The notes under the pieces are model-generated. The model was not told the origin of the DNA and searched no databases. It saw nothing but the letters and a program-made list of their open reading frames with translations. From Lactifluus volemus (taxonomy: Eukaryota; Basidiomycota; Agaricomycetes; Russulales; Russulaceae), in contig WTXI01000050.1 of NCBI GenBank assembly GCA_022376515.1, forward strand, positions 124,001 through 188,000: DNA of 64,000 bases, read 5' to 3'. Positions within the stretch are counted from its first letter, which is position 1. Each line of letters begins with the position of its first letter. Both the position numbers and the translations under genes were made by a program. Positions 36,227 through 49,334 of the stretch are shown one piece after another.

Positions 36227-36781
36227 GGGACGGCAAAAGGGTTGGCCAGGGGTCAAGGGCCTGGATTGCGTGAAAAAATGGCTAACGGAATAATGCATGA
36301 AATATCCCGATCCCCGACAGAATGGATTAACTTGGCAATGATACACGGCAGTTGGACAAAGCCAAGGCTACCTGCCCTTAAGCACCCATGTGGTTGCTGC
36401 TGCACAAACGCCGTCATCGCCATAGAGGCATTTATTTAGTGTCAGCATTGAAGTCGGAAGCTGCTTGATGTGTACTCATCCGCTACACCCACATGTTCTA
36501 AATGTCAAAATATGACATGCCCGGTTGCTAAACACTTTGTAAATACGATAGAGAATGTAGATATTTCAATTTTCTTTCCTCAGATCGCGCCCCAACTCCC
36601 GACATCTGTCCTATTTTGGGTGGCGGCGGGAGGCGCTTTTCGCAAGCGTTACATGGAGTGACCCATACGTAAGCTTTCCTTTCTTGGTCTGTGGGCGCTT
36701 GGTGTGACGGTGTGATCTTATATAAGCTTTCCTCATTTGGTAACAGTTTTTGTTACCGCTGACCATCCCGGCCCCGGACAG

Positions 36782-37570
36782 TCTATCAACGTTCATGTGA
36801 CACACGTGACTTGGGTAAGTTACCATCAATTCTCTACCGGTACAGTAAGTTACCTGTTAATTACCGGTGAAAAACCACTTCGGGGAAAAACCCCCAGTTT
36901 TTCCCACAACACAAGGGGAGGGTTAGTAATACCGGCCTCATCACGTGTGTGAGACGGGCAGTTGCCGGTGTGAGAGTGAGGCCAAGGACGGTTCGATCTG
37001 CCAGTGGCGAGTTGTGGAAAGCCTGCTGTGCCCAATTTGGCAACCTCGGGTGCCTTCCACTGCCCCCCACCAAGCGATAACTTCGGCTCCTCAGCGACTT
37101 GATGGTTTCATTTTCGGGATCTACGTTGTGGCGAAGGTATAGAGTGAAAGGTATGGATAAGGGAAGTACGCGAGTACGAAGGTGCGTACGAGTGGAGACT
37201 GAGGAACTTTTTCCCCAGCAGAATCGATTTCAGTTGGTACTCGAGGTACAATAGTAAAGGCGAAATCGAATGCTTTTCGAGGGCTATCGCGCGCAGTCAA
37301 AGGGATTGTATCGTAATAAGGACAATCGTAAGACAAAAGAATACCGATCTATCCAAAAGGCTATGCATAAGGTGAAAGAGGGTACAGAGCAGTTCGCGAA
37401 TTTCGACACGATAGCACAAGTCCCTCTGCCACTCAGTCCCGCGGCGCGGCGCGGTTGCTCTGCTCCATACCCTTGGGATATGCAAACAAGGCAGTGGGCA
37501 GCTTCATAAGCAAGAACAAAAAGAAGAATACTAGGGACGTATATAATCACGCTTGTTATACCCATACCCC
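36782..37570. repeat. Right flank of MULE, then 3'-flank block of P4
   Basis: 36782-36930 contains TAAGTTACC and ACCGGT words facing similar sequence left of the MULE, and ends in GGGAGGGTTAGTA, matching the right end of the 15.9 kb MITE. From about 36950 the sequence matches the 3'-flank block of P1 (GGCAACCTCGG, GGTTTCATTTTC, GGGATATGCAAACAAGG). Confidence 0.6.
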
Positions 37571-40309
37571 TCAGCGTTTTCTCCGCTGAGTCACTCTTAG
37601 GTTAGTTTCCGAGTCATTCGAATAGCAGCGTTTTCCCGGAGTCCCTTTCGGTGGATCAGGGTCGAGGTGGGCATACCTGAAGCGCTCGGTGTCGTGGAGG
37701 ACTTTCATGATAAAGGAGATGGGGGTGACATAAGTCACATCGGAGGATTCAGTGCCGGAGCTGGCACCACCAATGATAATGCCACCGATACGGCCGAAGG
37801 CATCAGCGACACAAGAGCCTGAGTCCCCCCTGTCAGAGAATGCACCCGATTTGTTGTCAGTGGGAATAACTGGCCACTCCCTTGACACCCACTCCTGGCC
37901 AGACAAGTATGTACGAGTAAAGGAATCAACATTATTGGCTTTTCCAACAGTCGTACCAGTCTTTGCCCCATTCTTGAACACAACCAAGCACGGGTCGCTG
38001 TTGAGATCTAGCATCGGCGGATTAGTAAGGTACTTCTCGGGGACCGTGCCTTGTAATTTTACAAGGCGGTCGGGGGGGAATTTGAAGGAGGTGGGATTGG
38101 AGCCGCGCAAGTACACCTTCTCCATAAATTGCTGGCGTGTGTACTTATTGCCAATGTTGATGCTGTTGCCACGGTAGTTGTTTTTGTCCAGTTTGCCCGT
38201 GTCAACCTTGATGACAGCGAGGTCCAGAGTAAATTTACCGGGTTCAGTGGAGAAGCCAATGGGAGGAGCCCAGACAAGCTCCCCGAAGACACGCTTCTCC
38301 TCCGCCCCCCAGTGCGTGGCAATGTTGCGACGCAAAAGTTTAAGTGCTTTCACTGCCTCGTTCGCCTTCTGCAAAGCCTGGCCCGCCTCCTTGCGCTCCG
38401 TGACAGACTCGGGGTCGTCTGCATCGTTAACCAATGCAAGTCGTTCCATGGCATCGGTGATCACGTAGCACTCTTGGGCCTTAATGTCATGGTCGATGGC
38501 ATCAAGCCACTCTTTGAAACCTTCAGTGCCAAGGACAATCATGTCTTCACGCGCTCTACTGTTGTTCTTGCGCTCGTATTCGGTGTTGTCCCCGTCTATG
38601 GGGAGGATGACATGCCGGGCGGTGACAAGGTAGATGTCCTTGTCATCGCCGCCAGCGCTGAGGTAAAAGCCACCAGTTCCCTCGGACGAAGGCCTGTTCT
38701 TAGTAGAAATTGGGATCCCGAGTGTCGCAGTGAATGGGTCTCGTGCACTGAACGTCGGATCAGATAGGGGTACTGGATCAAGGAACAGGCTATCGCCAGA
38801 CAGTCTCATAACGCGAGACTCCCGGATTTCGACATGGTAGTCGCGGATGCCGTAACTGTCAATGATCGGGCGGCAGTTGAAGGCGACGACGCAGCCCTCC
38901 TCGAAACTAAGTGACCCTAACTCGACCCCAACCCAGACAATGGCCGGGCCAGAGGACTCTCCAGCATTGACAATCCGTAGTGCATCAAGGCTTGTCCAAT
39001 AGACGCGCATTTTGTTCAGCTCACGGCAAAGGCTTTCGGCTAAACCGTCGTCCCAGGCTTTAGCGAGGGAGTGGTTACCCAGCACCCTAATCTCTTTGAG
39101 GACAGTATAGGCCTCGGGACCAGTAGGATCTTCGAAGGGGCCGGGTCTGGTGGTAGCGATGAGGGGTGGTTTGGAGGGCAAGCCCTTGTAGTAGACCTTA
39201 GACATAGCCTCAGTCACCACAAATGGGGGGGTGGGGATGGGGTCCGACGCAGCGAGACATTCAGTGGCAGACTCGCCGAAAGACTGCACACCAGACGAAG
39301 CGGTGGCTGTGGCTGTGGGAGAGGGGGGCTGCAACGCCTCTTCCTCCTCGCCTTTATGCGGACCAAAATCCGGCGGCTGCCAGTGTGTGTAGTCAACTTG
39401 ATGGGAAGAAGTGGACGTGTACTGGATCTGAGAAGGCCCGGGAGAATCCTTTGAAGTTTGCTGCAGCAGAAAAGACGACGGATCCGTGACATCGTGATCA
39501 CACCGGAGATGACGCGTGAGACTTCGCCGTCCTTTGAGCGCCTTGATACATCCAGGTTGAGGGCACAGTTCCTGCCCAGAATGTATATCATCCATATGAC
39601 GATTGAGTACATTGCTTGCGGAGAATCCTTTGCCGCATATCTTGCACGTGTTGCTCATTGATGATGCTGCCCAGATACTGTGAGCCTGAGCTGCGGGCTG
39701 AGATTGCGAGGGCTCACTTTTCCTTTCACTTTCACTTTTCTGTACTGGCGGGTTTGTGGGACTACGATCTTGACTAATATAAGTACCATCGACCAGTGCG
39801 GACGACAACGTTGTACTGTTGATGTCGCGTGTCAATTCCAGGCTTCCAGCCAAGGAGGGGGAATTGTCTTCGTCATATGAGTTGATGAGGTCAGAGTTAA
39901 AGAAGAATCATGGTTTGGAACTGTCAAAAAGCTGCTTACCTGAGAAACTCGGGAAGATTTGATCGTCATTCAAAAATGGACCGAAGGGTGGTGGTATGAA
40001 GAGGGATGATGAAGATGGGTACGGGAAGCTCTCAGGTTGCTCATGCAAGTAGGTGTCAAAGGTTGGGCAGGGATCATTATCGATCTCGGCCGACGATGTT
40101 GCTGTCCCATCGTACGCGGTGAGCACCCCAAAATCGTATTCGCCATGTCCTTCGGAGTGCTTACCAGAGGTATCCATCGAGAGGGTATTGTCATTCAAAG
40201 ATAGAGTATCCACTTGTTGCAGATGTCCGGAGGATGATGATGACCGGTGGCGTGGGGCTGGGGCTTCAACTGGCGGGGAGTATGGTACGCTCTGAGGTTG
40301 CTCGCGCAA
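37571..40309 (-). CDS. C2H2 zinc-finger / trypsin-like serine protease fusion (P4)
   Basis: Exon 2 is 37571-39867. Exon 1 is open from at least 40309 (a TTG, so not the true start) to 39940, joined by a 72 bp intron in phase 1; about 888 residues from there. The N-terminus is longer than in P1 because it keeps a second module (GEYDFGV, TATSSAEID) also present in P5. The finger pair is CKICGKGFSASNVLNRH and CPQPGC...RHLRCDH; the finger-contact positions differ clearly from P1 and P3. The triad is intact: His in VTARHVILP, Asp in TLDLAVIKVD, Ser in RGDSGSC. Further upstream, an 8 bp deletion relative to P1-P3 disrupts the frame (near 40320), so the original start has been altered. It is the positional counterpart of P1 in the large duplication, yet its finger region is more diverged than its protease domain. 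Confidence 0.8.
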
Positions 40310-40690
40310 GTGGGCGTCTACCAGTGGGATACACAGCTTGCGTGCTGGCAGTGAGTTGAGGTAATAGTGGAAGACTGCGATAAGCCCAAGAGAACGCGTT
40401 GAACACGCTAGGGAAGATCACGTAATACTAGTAACTGGCTCCTTTGAATCGGAAGGAGCGATGATAATCGAGTCGCGCCTCAGCTCTTATCTACTACAGG
40501 TAAAACCTATGTTAGATAAGAATGTAAGAAGGTTTTTTTTGTATCGTACATGGAAAGGAAGAGCAAAGGATGTGTCAAAAGAAGATATGTAGAGCCTCCT
40601 CATGGTATTCGTACTAGTTACTCAATATTCAAAGAGGGAACAAAGACCTGGGCACTGTTGGGCATCTTGACTTTCTGTGTAATCTAATGT
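40310..40690. repeat. 5'-flank block of P4
   Basis: Homologous to the blocks upstream of P1-P3, with small local insertions (about 40385-40470) and the small deletion near 40320 that shifts exon 1. Confidence 0.6.
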
Positions 40691-42724
40691 TATAGACGCA
40701 TATACGAACGTCAAGGGCATCGCGCGCAGAGCCCACGGCGGAATGCTTATGAGATACATCTCCGCTCTTCACAGCTTCATACTTCCCTCGTAGCAAGTAT
40801 CTTGTGCACCCACAGTGGGTTGTGTCCCAGGGCAAAGGGTAGCCTTTATAGGAACAATCACCTACCCTTGTACAGTATATGGCTTTGTGCGTGCCAAGCT
40901 GAGCGTTCGAAGAGCGGTACGTGCCAACTTGCCAGTGTGCATTACATGTAACATAACCTTGTCGCGCAACCATGTCGGTCACTCGCAATAGCCATGAACA
41001 ACTCGAATTGTTCACCACGACGTATTCGATAGACCGGAGGCCGGTGGCGCCCACCACCACATCGCTACCCACCCGTAACATAGAACTCCCAGTGCAGTGA
41101 CCCGTAGCCTCAGCCTCTTGCCCTCCCTCTAATACAGCCCATGCCTCGGAGCTCCGATATGTTCAAAGCCGGCTTGGGTGCTACTTTGTCGATCACAACG
41201 TGCGTTCGCAACATCGCTTGCACACACATCCCCGCTCTTGCTATCGCCTCCCACACTCCTGCTCCCGCACAAGCAACCGAGGACGGTTGGAAAGAGCGTA
41301 GCACGCCCCAATGGTTTTTCACATTTCGCCGAATGCGACACCCCAGACACACCTCGGAATCGGCATTCGTAGCGACGACTACTGCACTGGTGGGCCATTA
41401 CGGTCTCGACACGAGATGCGGATGACTTTTTCCGTGATGGATCTACTTGGATGAGAGCTATACCCTAAGTGCGTTTTTTTGATAAATATAAGCCTGTTCG
41501 ACTGGTATCCCCGTTGTACATGACTGAGTCAGCTTTATGGTGCAGCATATCCTGCTACGCCGCAGCCAACTCGACTGTGCTGAACCGCGCCTCAGATTGC
41601 GTTGTCGGGTCAGTTTCGCCCATGGCCTTCCTCATACTTTTGTTCTACCCCCATCTAGCAGGTTCGGCCCTATTCTTCCAAGTTCCAATTCCTCTCGATG
41701 TCCACCATGTAGACCTGTGATCGTTGCCCACGACGTATGCTCTGCGCCGCGGAGCAATCCACTCCCGCTCCGAGTTCTGGCGCCCTTTCGTCATCGCATA
41801 TACGAGAAGATGATAACCTCATCGATTCGATGCCTCGTCCAAGCGTGTGCCAGATATTCGAGTACTACTGCATTGGAGTCATCCCCAGAATCGAAATATT
41901 GAGAACCAGGATAAAAAAAATCAACGTTGATTCATCGAAAGAGGGTAACCGCGAGGAGATACATTGAGTGTCTGTACGCGACGCTCAGCAATCATATCAC
42001 GACTATTCTTGACGCAGTCGGTACCACCAAGTTTGGGTGGTTGCCGTTTAAATTACCAACCACATCGCTGAAATAAAGTAACGACACCTTATATACCTTT
42101 TCACGTCCACGAGTTTAAGCATTATTGAGCTGGATGATAAGAGGGCGTGGTTAATCAGACTCCCACGTGATCAACCCATTTGAGCGCTGTTTTGTTGGGG
42201 AGCCGAGGCAACAATAACCCTGTCTTGCGCTTTTTCTCTCACCCTATACTCTTCGACTTAATAGAAAGGAATCCGGAGGCTAGTATCGCGGAGAGCGCTA
42301 GCATAGGTACGTTACTTGCTCAACTTATCCCCTCCGAGTCAGCTCCATCTCGTCACCGTGTACAGGCCGATGACCCTACACAAATTGAAACGTCGTTCAA
42401 AACAGCGTTTTTAACGATTTTCTGGCCTTTCGAGCAGCAAGCCTTTTCATGTTACTGATAGGGCCAATCCTTGGATACGGTTCTTTACCGTCCAAAAATG
42501 AGGGCTTGCATCACGCACAAAGCCATATACAGGGGTAGGTGTTTTTCCTATAAAAGGCTACCCTTTGCCCTAACTTGTCCCGGGACACAGCCCCTGTGGA
42601 TGAAAACAAGGGAAGTATGTGAAACTGTGAAGAGCGGAGGTGTGTCTCGTGAAGTAGCATTGCGAATGGTCCGCGTGCTCTCCGCACAGCCCAAACGATG
42701 CCCTTCAGTTCGTGTATGCGTCTA
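40691..42724. mobile_element. TIR element family 1, copy D (complete)
   Basis: 2.03 kb, both arms present (TAGACGCATA near 40692; TATGCGTCTA near 42724). Counterpart of copy B in the large duplication, differing at scattered sites and lacking the tract that is identical between B and C. Non-coding. Confidence 0.75.
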
Positions 42725-45599
42725 AACCAAGTACGAACGCCTTGATCTATCAGGTGTCACTCAACCGCGCTAGAGAGATCACACCCATGCTCGACAACCT
42801 CGAATCTTTTCGAGCTGGCACCATCCTGGCTAGGGTATGCGAACCTCACGCCGCTGAGGGCTAGCTTAAAGATTTGCGACAGTTCGGCTGTGAACGCTTG
42901 TGAAGCGATCACGCGATGGGCAGGAAGTGAGCTCGGCCCGAAGGAAAAGAGGATGCCTCACACTGATTGTCCCTAGACTATTTACTACGAGTCCGTTGGC
43001 AATTGTGAGGTTTCTAATCGAGCTATTATGAAGTCGGTAGCCATGCACGGAATGGTAAATGTATAGAGAGATCGAAAAAGTGAGACTGTGACAACGGTGT
43101 CCCGTCGCAGCTGATGCCCGGCGAAGGCACGCTCGGTCGATAAGTGAGGAGACGCTGTTGTATACATGGTTCCAAGTAAGGCTAACTAAAAAACGTGTCA
43201 GTTCATGAAGCACAAGGGGCAAATGGGGCGCGACCATTCATCCACGCCAGCGGTGTGCTGCCTCCCTCGGCGCAGCGATCAGTTGCCTGTCCTTGGGCCC
43301 CTCCTCCTCACCCATCCCTTCAAGTGTTCCAGCAAATGGGTGGAAGTGCGCTCGCTCTGTGGCTGATTGAGAGCCCTCTACGGCCGATAAGCGTATTCGG
43401 TTTTCTGAAAAACGTGCGATACAATTCCGCAGCGTGATGATCTATAGTTACACATACAAATTATTGTTCAGGGTGCGTCACTAGGTGCCAGGTGCCAGTT
43501 GTAGATCAGTAGATCCAAGGTCCCAGGTCCCATTCAATGTCGAAGGGGGCCACTGGCCCCAGTGCCAGCGCCAGCGCCACATATCGAAGATAAGTTGGGT
43601 GGCGCTACACGTGCCAGAGGAGCACTACAGTACATGTGGACAACGCGTGTAAATTGGTTTCGGCGCGCCCGCTTTTAGAGTAAAGTGAAACCAAAAGTGG
43701 GACTGAACCGTTTTTTACACCCTACGTAGAGCGGGGTCTATTGGGGCGGACCACGACGAGATATCACTGATCACTTTCAAGAATACGTTCCCTATCGTTT
43801 GTTACCGTCAACTTGAACTAGTCCGCACAGCCCGTGCTGCTCGCTCTCCGCCGATGTAGAGAGCTCCGCCGGTCCCAACGTACCCAGGATGTCAGTTCAT
43901 GTCGAGCCGTCGTGTACATGAGATGTGCATAAAAATACATGCAGAGTCAATGTGTCTCTGCGTATTGATTAAGGTATGATGGAGATGGCATGCGTGTGTG
44001 CGTGCATTTGCCAGTTTCCCTCAGGAGGTGATCTAACTTGGCACAATGGCTTCCGGTTCCACCGAGCCGCGCACGATCTCGGCACGCTCCCACACGCCGA
44101 ACTGGCCGAACCCGGGGAGAGGAGGGGGGGGAAACGGGAAGCGCGGGCTTCTTTTCCTTTCCTAGTTCCAAATGTTTAATTACCAATCATTTATTTCAAT
44201 CGAATCCTCTCCAAACGGCCTGCTAGGTCCTAGGTATGACCTCCAGTATAGTCTCCATGGTAGAAGACTGTCGGGGTTAGATATCGGATTGTGCCTGGAG
44301 CCACGAGCACCTTCCCACGCTCGATGACGCTCGGGGGCCAGTGACCTCTGGCGTCTGTTCCCGCTGGCACAGGCACCTTTACAGTGGTGCCCCCGCCCGA
44401 ACATACTATATATACATAGTTTTCTCCCCCACTTGCTTCTAGCTCTGACACTCCTCACAATAGTACCATAAGCTTCAAGTTTCGTTTCCATACCACACTA
44501 AGGCTGGTACAGGCATGCTCAAGGCTTGCGAACTAGCTACTTTCTACGGGATATCCCGGAAACAAACATTGGGTATGTTTCATAAACGTAGTTAACGTTC
44601 GAGACTGATCACAGACTAGATGCATCTGGGTCGTTTACAACAAAAGTTAAATTCCCACTTGTGACGCCAGTTGCGTTCACTGTCACGTCCAGTACGTAAA
44701 CGTCTTGCCATGCATCAAATGGCACCTGCGCTTCGGCACCTGATATATGGTATTAAAATCAGGAACCTCGCTCTGGGATTCGGGATTCGTCATCGGCACC
44801 TGGCACCCCCCTGCAGAACAATGATTAAATGGATAAGGTTAAACGCATCATAAGGCTTTGGCAATGCAGCGGCATCGCACACTTTTCCAATACTGTAAGG
44901 CAGCCACTTATCAAGCAGCCATTGAATGAGCGTACGTTCAGTTCACGCGTTTTCAGCCGAATTGTCGCAATGTGTTATCAAGAAGACTCATTTTGGGATG
45001 TTTGATCCACTTCTGGCACAGTCACCCTTCAACAGAAGCACGTTGCACGTCAAATAGCAGCGTCAAGAAACCTTGAACTAGCAACCTAGTGGTGTGTAAC
45101 ACATGCATGCAAGTCAGGACGGTGCTGGCTAGAAAGGATTCGGAGGAGCAACGAGCACAACAGTTCACAGACCATAGGCGTGATATCTGTAAGCGCCCGA
45201 TGGCTGAATCCGGTCTAGTACAAGTGGCTGGCACCGTCTGCCGGCGACTCGGAATACCGACTTTTTCCTTGTAGCGTGTGTTGCTTTCATACATCTTTGC
45301 ACAGTATTAATGCCACCTGGCCATCTCATTCCCCGTAAAATGGGTCTCGGACCAATCCAGAGACGGCAGCGTACCTCCGAATTCTCCTTTTGCAATCTCA
45401 GCTAAGTCAATCTTGGAAGAGGCACCATTTGCGCCATCCCTTTGGCCGATTGCCAGCCAGGCGGGAACACCAGAATTAAAGACATTCTTCTCTTTCCCTC
45501 GTGTATCACTATGGGTGCCATTGGCACCAAAGAACGATAAATCAAAGACTCCAAATCCTCGATGCCGCATCACACGAACAGTCTGCGCACTACAGGACT

Positions 45600-46365
45600 A
45601 TGAGTCTCAACGACTTCACCCCCCAGGAATATCACTTGTCCCGCGTGAGTCTCCTTGGTTCCCTTATCCTGCTAGACAATGACCATTCGTAGGTCTCCTC
45701 GTATTACTCTCCGGGCGGCGGTGTGACCCTTGTCCCAGTGCAATTTGGAGAATCTAGCGAACCAAACAGTTACGATCAATTGGCCGCGCCACAGCAAGGT
45801 GGAGTCTCTGAAGCTCAAGTCCCAGCATCCCTGGGAGAGCCTAGCGAACCAAACAGTAGTACTGATGAACTGGCCGCGCCACAGCAAGGTGGGGACTCTG
45901 AATTTCAATAGGTAGCTCAAAGCTCACCAAGCTCTCAGCGTCTCTTGAAGAACCTAGCGAACCAAACAGTACAGAGCAACTGGCCGCACCACAGCAAGGT
46001 GGAGTCTCTGAAATTCAACTCCCAGCGTCCCTTGGAGAGCCTAGCGAACCAAACAGTACCGATGAACTGGCCGCGCCACAACAAGGTGGGGATTCTGAAT
46101 TTCAGTAGGTAGCTCAAAACTCATCGAACTCCCAGCGTCCCTTGCTATGTGGGGTCTGGATGTGTTAGTGGATCAGAAGCGGAAGGTCCTATGCCTCTTT
46201 TGCTTCAAGACACTCTTCGCAAGGAAAGCCTTTAATCGACATTTCGACGACAAGCATTCCGCCCCGAGGCAGTGTGATATGTGCGACCTTATGGTTGTTG
46301 GAGAGCGGAAACTCAAAGCTCACGTCAAACGTGATCACAGTGACACGACAGCTCATCCTTTTTAG
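45600..46365 (+). CDS. Short two-finger C2H2 protein (G2)
   Basis: Near-identical duplicate of G1 with the same four exons (45600-45644, 45693-45888, 45939-46085, 46136-46365), the same intron sizes and 205 codons plus stop. Differences are few: the repeat now reads SLEEPSEPNS in exon 3, DKHSAP replaces DKHSTP between the fingers, and the end is HPF instead of HSF. All finger Cys and His residues are unchanged. Keeping frame, splice sites and zinc ligands in both copies argues that the gene is functional, though the duplication may simply be recent. Confidence 0.75.
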
Positions 46366-46784
46366 GTCGCATTTACGATGGTAGTACTCTATGTAGACTA
46401 ATTATACATATGTGTACTAATCTATACCTGTGTGTACTATCTATACCAATGTGTACTAACTGTACGTATGTGTGTCTGTCATTGGTTGATTCAAGCTGGA
46501 CTGGTGACGTGCCTGCTACTCGATCCTCTATTTCTGTCCAAGTCCATAACTTCAGGTTTGGATGTACACACGAAGGGTATCTCTTCAATTCGGGTGGGCG
46601 CAGAGCCCACGAGCTACAGTATTCGCAATGCAGTACGCGTCTCCACTTGCAATGTCCTTCAAATTACGGGGCCAGTCTAATAGGCACGTCGGAGTGACAT
46701 GGCACGCGGTATCTTGTATACCACGTCGATGTGGGTAAGGGCGTCCGCATGGTCTCGAGTGCATCACAGTGGAAATATGTGGAT

Positions 46785-49310
46785 AGTGAGCTGTAACAAA
46801 GAATGACGTCATTTTCACGTAATCTACCTACCTTATATAGAAATATTACATAACATCACGCTGTCACACAAAGACTACCCCCCCAGTAGCTTAAATAGGA
46901 AAGACGTCCGATCTACACCCAGAAATTTTTTTTAATTTCTTTGTTTTTTCACAGGGTATGTAGCAACCATAGAAGATATCAGGCACTGTTTAATTAGGCT
47001 GAATTTGGTGAGCACAAACGAGTGGCCCACTATGCTGAAGCCGACATTGCAGAAATGTACCTTGGCAATTGTAGCTTGAGGCGGCAGCTTTGATCACGTG
47101 ACATTCGTTGAACTTGGTTCGACGAATTCAATTCCTACACATCACCCGCGTCTTCGTGAATGATCGCGAAGATGATGTTTCAGTCGTCAAAGAAGATATG
47201 CTAACCAAAATTTGATGAAAGATAGTGTTTGACTGGGGGTGATCATTTTAGGTGAGTCTTTCTTATCTGTCCACACCCCCTCTGCTGATAATCTATTCCT
47301 TGTCACTATCATCAACGTCCTCACACTCACCCTCACCGTTATCACCTATGTCCTCACCCTCACTCTTGCCACTGCTGTCGCCACCGCCGTCGCCACCAAC
47401 AGTGTGCTTGGTGGGGGGACTCATTGGACCATGTGAGCCGTTCACACGGCGTTGGGATGTTGTCGCCAGGTTGTCGGCACCGTCGGTTCGTTTCGAACCC
47501 ACCCACGTTGGAAGGGCGGACGCCTGAAGGGTTCTTCCCTTTCATTGCCGTCACCACTCCCCTCAACCATGCGTGTATGACCACCTTTCCGCCTTAGGCT
47601 TGACTCTACCTTTCTGATTTAGCTGTCGAAGTCAAAGTATGCCCATTATCCTTTTTTCTCTACGATTCACTGAGCTACTTTCTGCCCCTCAGCTGGAACA
47701 TGCCAGCTTAGCATTGAATCTGCTCTCAAATATTCACGAGGTGCGTGTCCTTCCCTCTCCTTGTTGGGTGATATGGAACATTTGTACATTTTTATCGCCT
47801 TCTCGACAGATACTGGGCGACCGGTTTCAGCGTAACGAGGACTCCCGAAAGTTGCTTGAGGCGATACGAGATGTGTTTGAATTTGCAAGTGAAGCGGACG
47901 TTTTGAGGAAAATCCAGCCGGGGTCTGCCCGCATTTAACCTTGCAAGCAAGGTAACGAGTATTCAATTTTCCCGAACACTACAGCTGTGTGCCATTGGTG
48001 TTGCCGCGACTGACATTCCTGGCCCTTGTCCTGGCCCTGCACACCACCCGCTTCTCCTGAAATGGTGACGTTTCAGTCGTCGAAAGCATGCCAACCCCAA
48101 ATTTGATGAAAGATGGTATTTTTGACTGAGGGTTATCACTTTGCGTGAGTCCTTCTGATCCGTCCATGCACCCCCTCTTGGCTGATAATCCATTCCTCGT
48201 CACTGTCATGCGGCTCATGCCCATCTTCACCCATCTCACATTCAACCCTCACCATTATTGCCAACGCCATCACCTCTCGCCACTGCCGCCGCCGCCAACA
48301 GCCCACTTTAGGTTTGCCGTCAGATGCATCCCCTCACCCCCACCTCACCTTCGACACTGCCACCATCAGCAACGGCATGCGTTGGACTCGATGGCCACAA
48401 GTTGCCACCAATTTGTGCCTCTCTTCTCCCCTTACTGTCACCGTTACCCGCAGCGTCGGAATGCTGTTGCCAGCTTGTCAGCACTGTTGGTTCGTTTTGA
48501 ACCCACCCACGTTTGAGGGGGGTTGGGACGCCTGAGGGGTGCTTCCCTTTCGGGCGTGGCTAGGTATGCTGCCTGCACTCTTCCACCTCACTGATTTTTC
48601 ATTGGTTTACTCGCCCCTGCTTCGTCCCCTTTTTGTTCCCTTCAATGAGAGATGGATGGCCTCGTGTCTTTCCTTGGCGCTGAGGGGAGCCATTCACATC
48701 ACGTCCAGTCCCTTGGCATCAGGATTGTGCTGGCAGCGCCATTGCGACTGCCCGAGCGCCTGATGCCATGACTAGCGCGTGGCGTCATCGGTGTTATCCT
48801 TCCTGACGCTTCCCCCCCCCCCCCTTTTTTTTTTTTTCTGTCAACCTGCTGCTGTGGTCTCAAGACTCTCGATGCCTCCTTGCCAACACCGCCATTGGCC
48901 TATTGTGAGGCACCACTGAGGCAGCGACTCCTGGTCCTCTCCGAGTCTCTCCGGGCCCACCTTACCTCCCTGCAACCCAGATCGATGCTTCTGATACGTG
49001 CAGCCAGTCCCTCCTCATTTGACAGTCGATTGCCTTGCTCTTTTGTGTATCCGCCTCAATCCCGTTCGAGTTTGCAGGTGTCAAGCTCACGGCCACCATG
49101 TACGACCCTTGTGGCCTTCCGAGTGGACGAATGTTCATTGATGGGTGGATCCTTGAGATGTTCGACCCTTACACATGACCGAAATCATGCAATTCCATCT
49201 ATGCGCTGTATGCGTGTGGTTGCAGCCGATTATGTGGGGTCACTTCCGACCGTGGTGTGGGAACGTAACTGTGACCGTTACCATTACGTCATTCTTTGTT
49301 ACAGCTCACT
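46785..49310. mobile_element. MULE-like non-autonomous element, copy 2
   Basis: 2.53 kb duplicate of 15691-18524 with the same terminal inverted repeats. It lacks the 307 bp MITE; the TA at about 47031 is the intact pre-insertion site. Internal direct duplication as in copy 1. It arose by segmental duplication rather than by an independent transposition, because the flanks are the same. Confidence 0.65.
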
Positions 49311-49334
49311 TACCCCCGTTGGCTACACTTAATG

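Larger units (their letters stand above)
27587..36781. mobile_element. Autonomous Mutator-like element (MULE), 9.2 kb
   Basis: Imperfect terminal inverted repeats: left 27587-27627 (CTGTCCCGGGACCGG, then GTCAGCGGTAACAAAAA) and right 36747-36781 in reverse (CTGTCCGGGGCCGGGAT, then GTCAGCGGTAACAAAAA). Further inverted, GGTAAGTTACC-type similarity extends outward on both sides, so true ends could lie up to 150 bp further out. It contains a MULE transposase with DDE residues and SWIM finger and two passenger genes. No convincing 8-11 bp target duplication was found by eye. It separates the two copies of the 15 kb segmental duplication. Confidence 0.7.
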
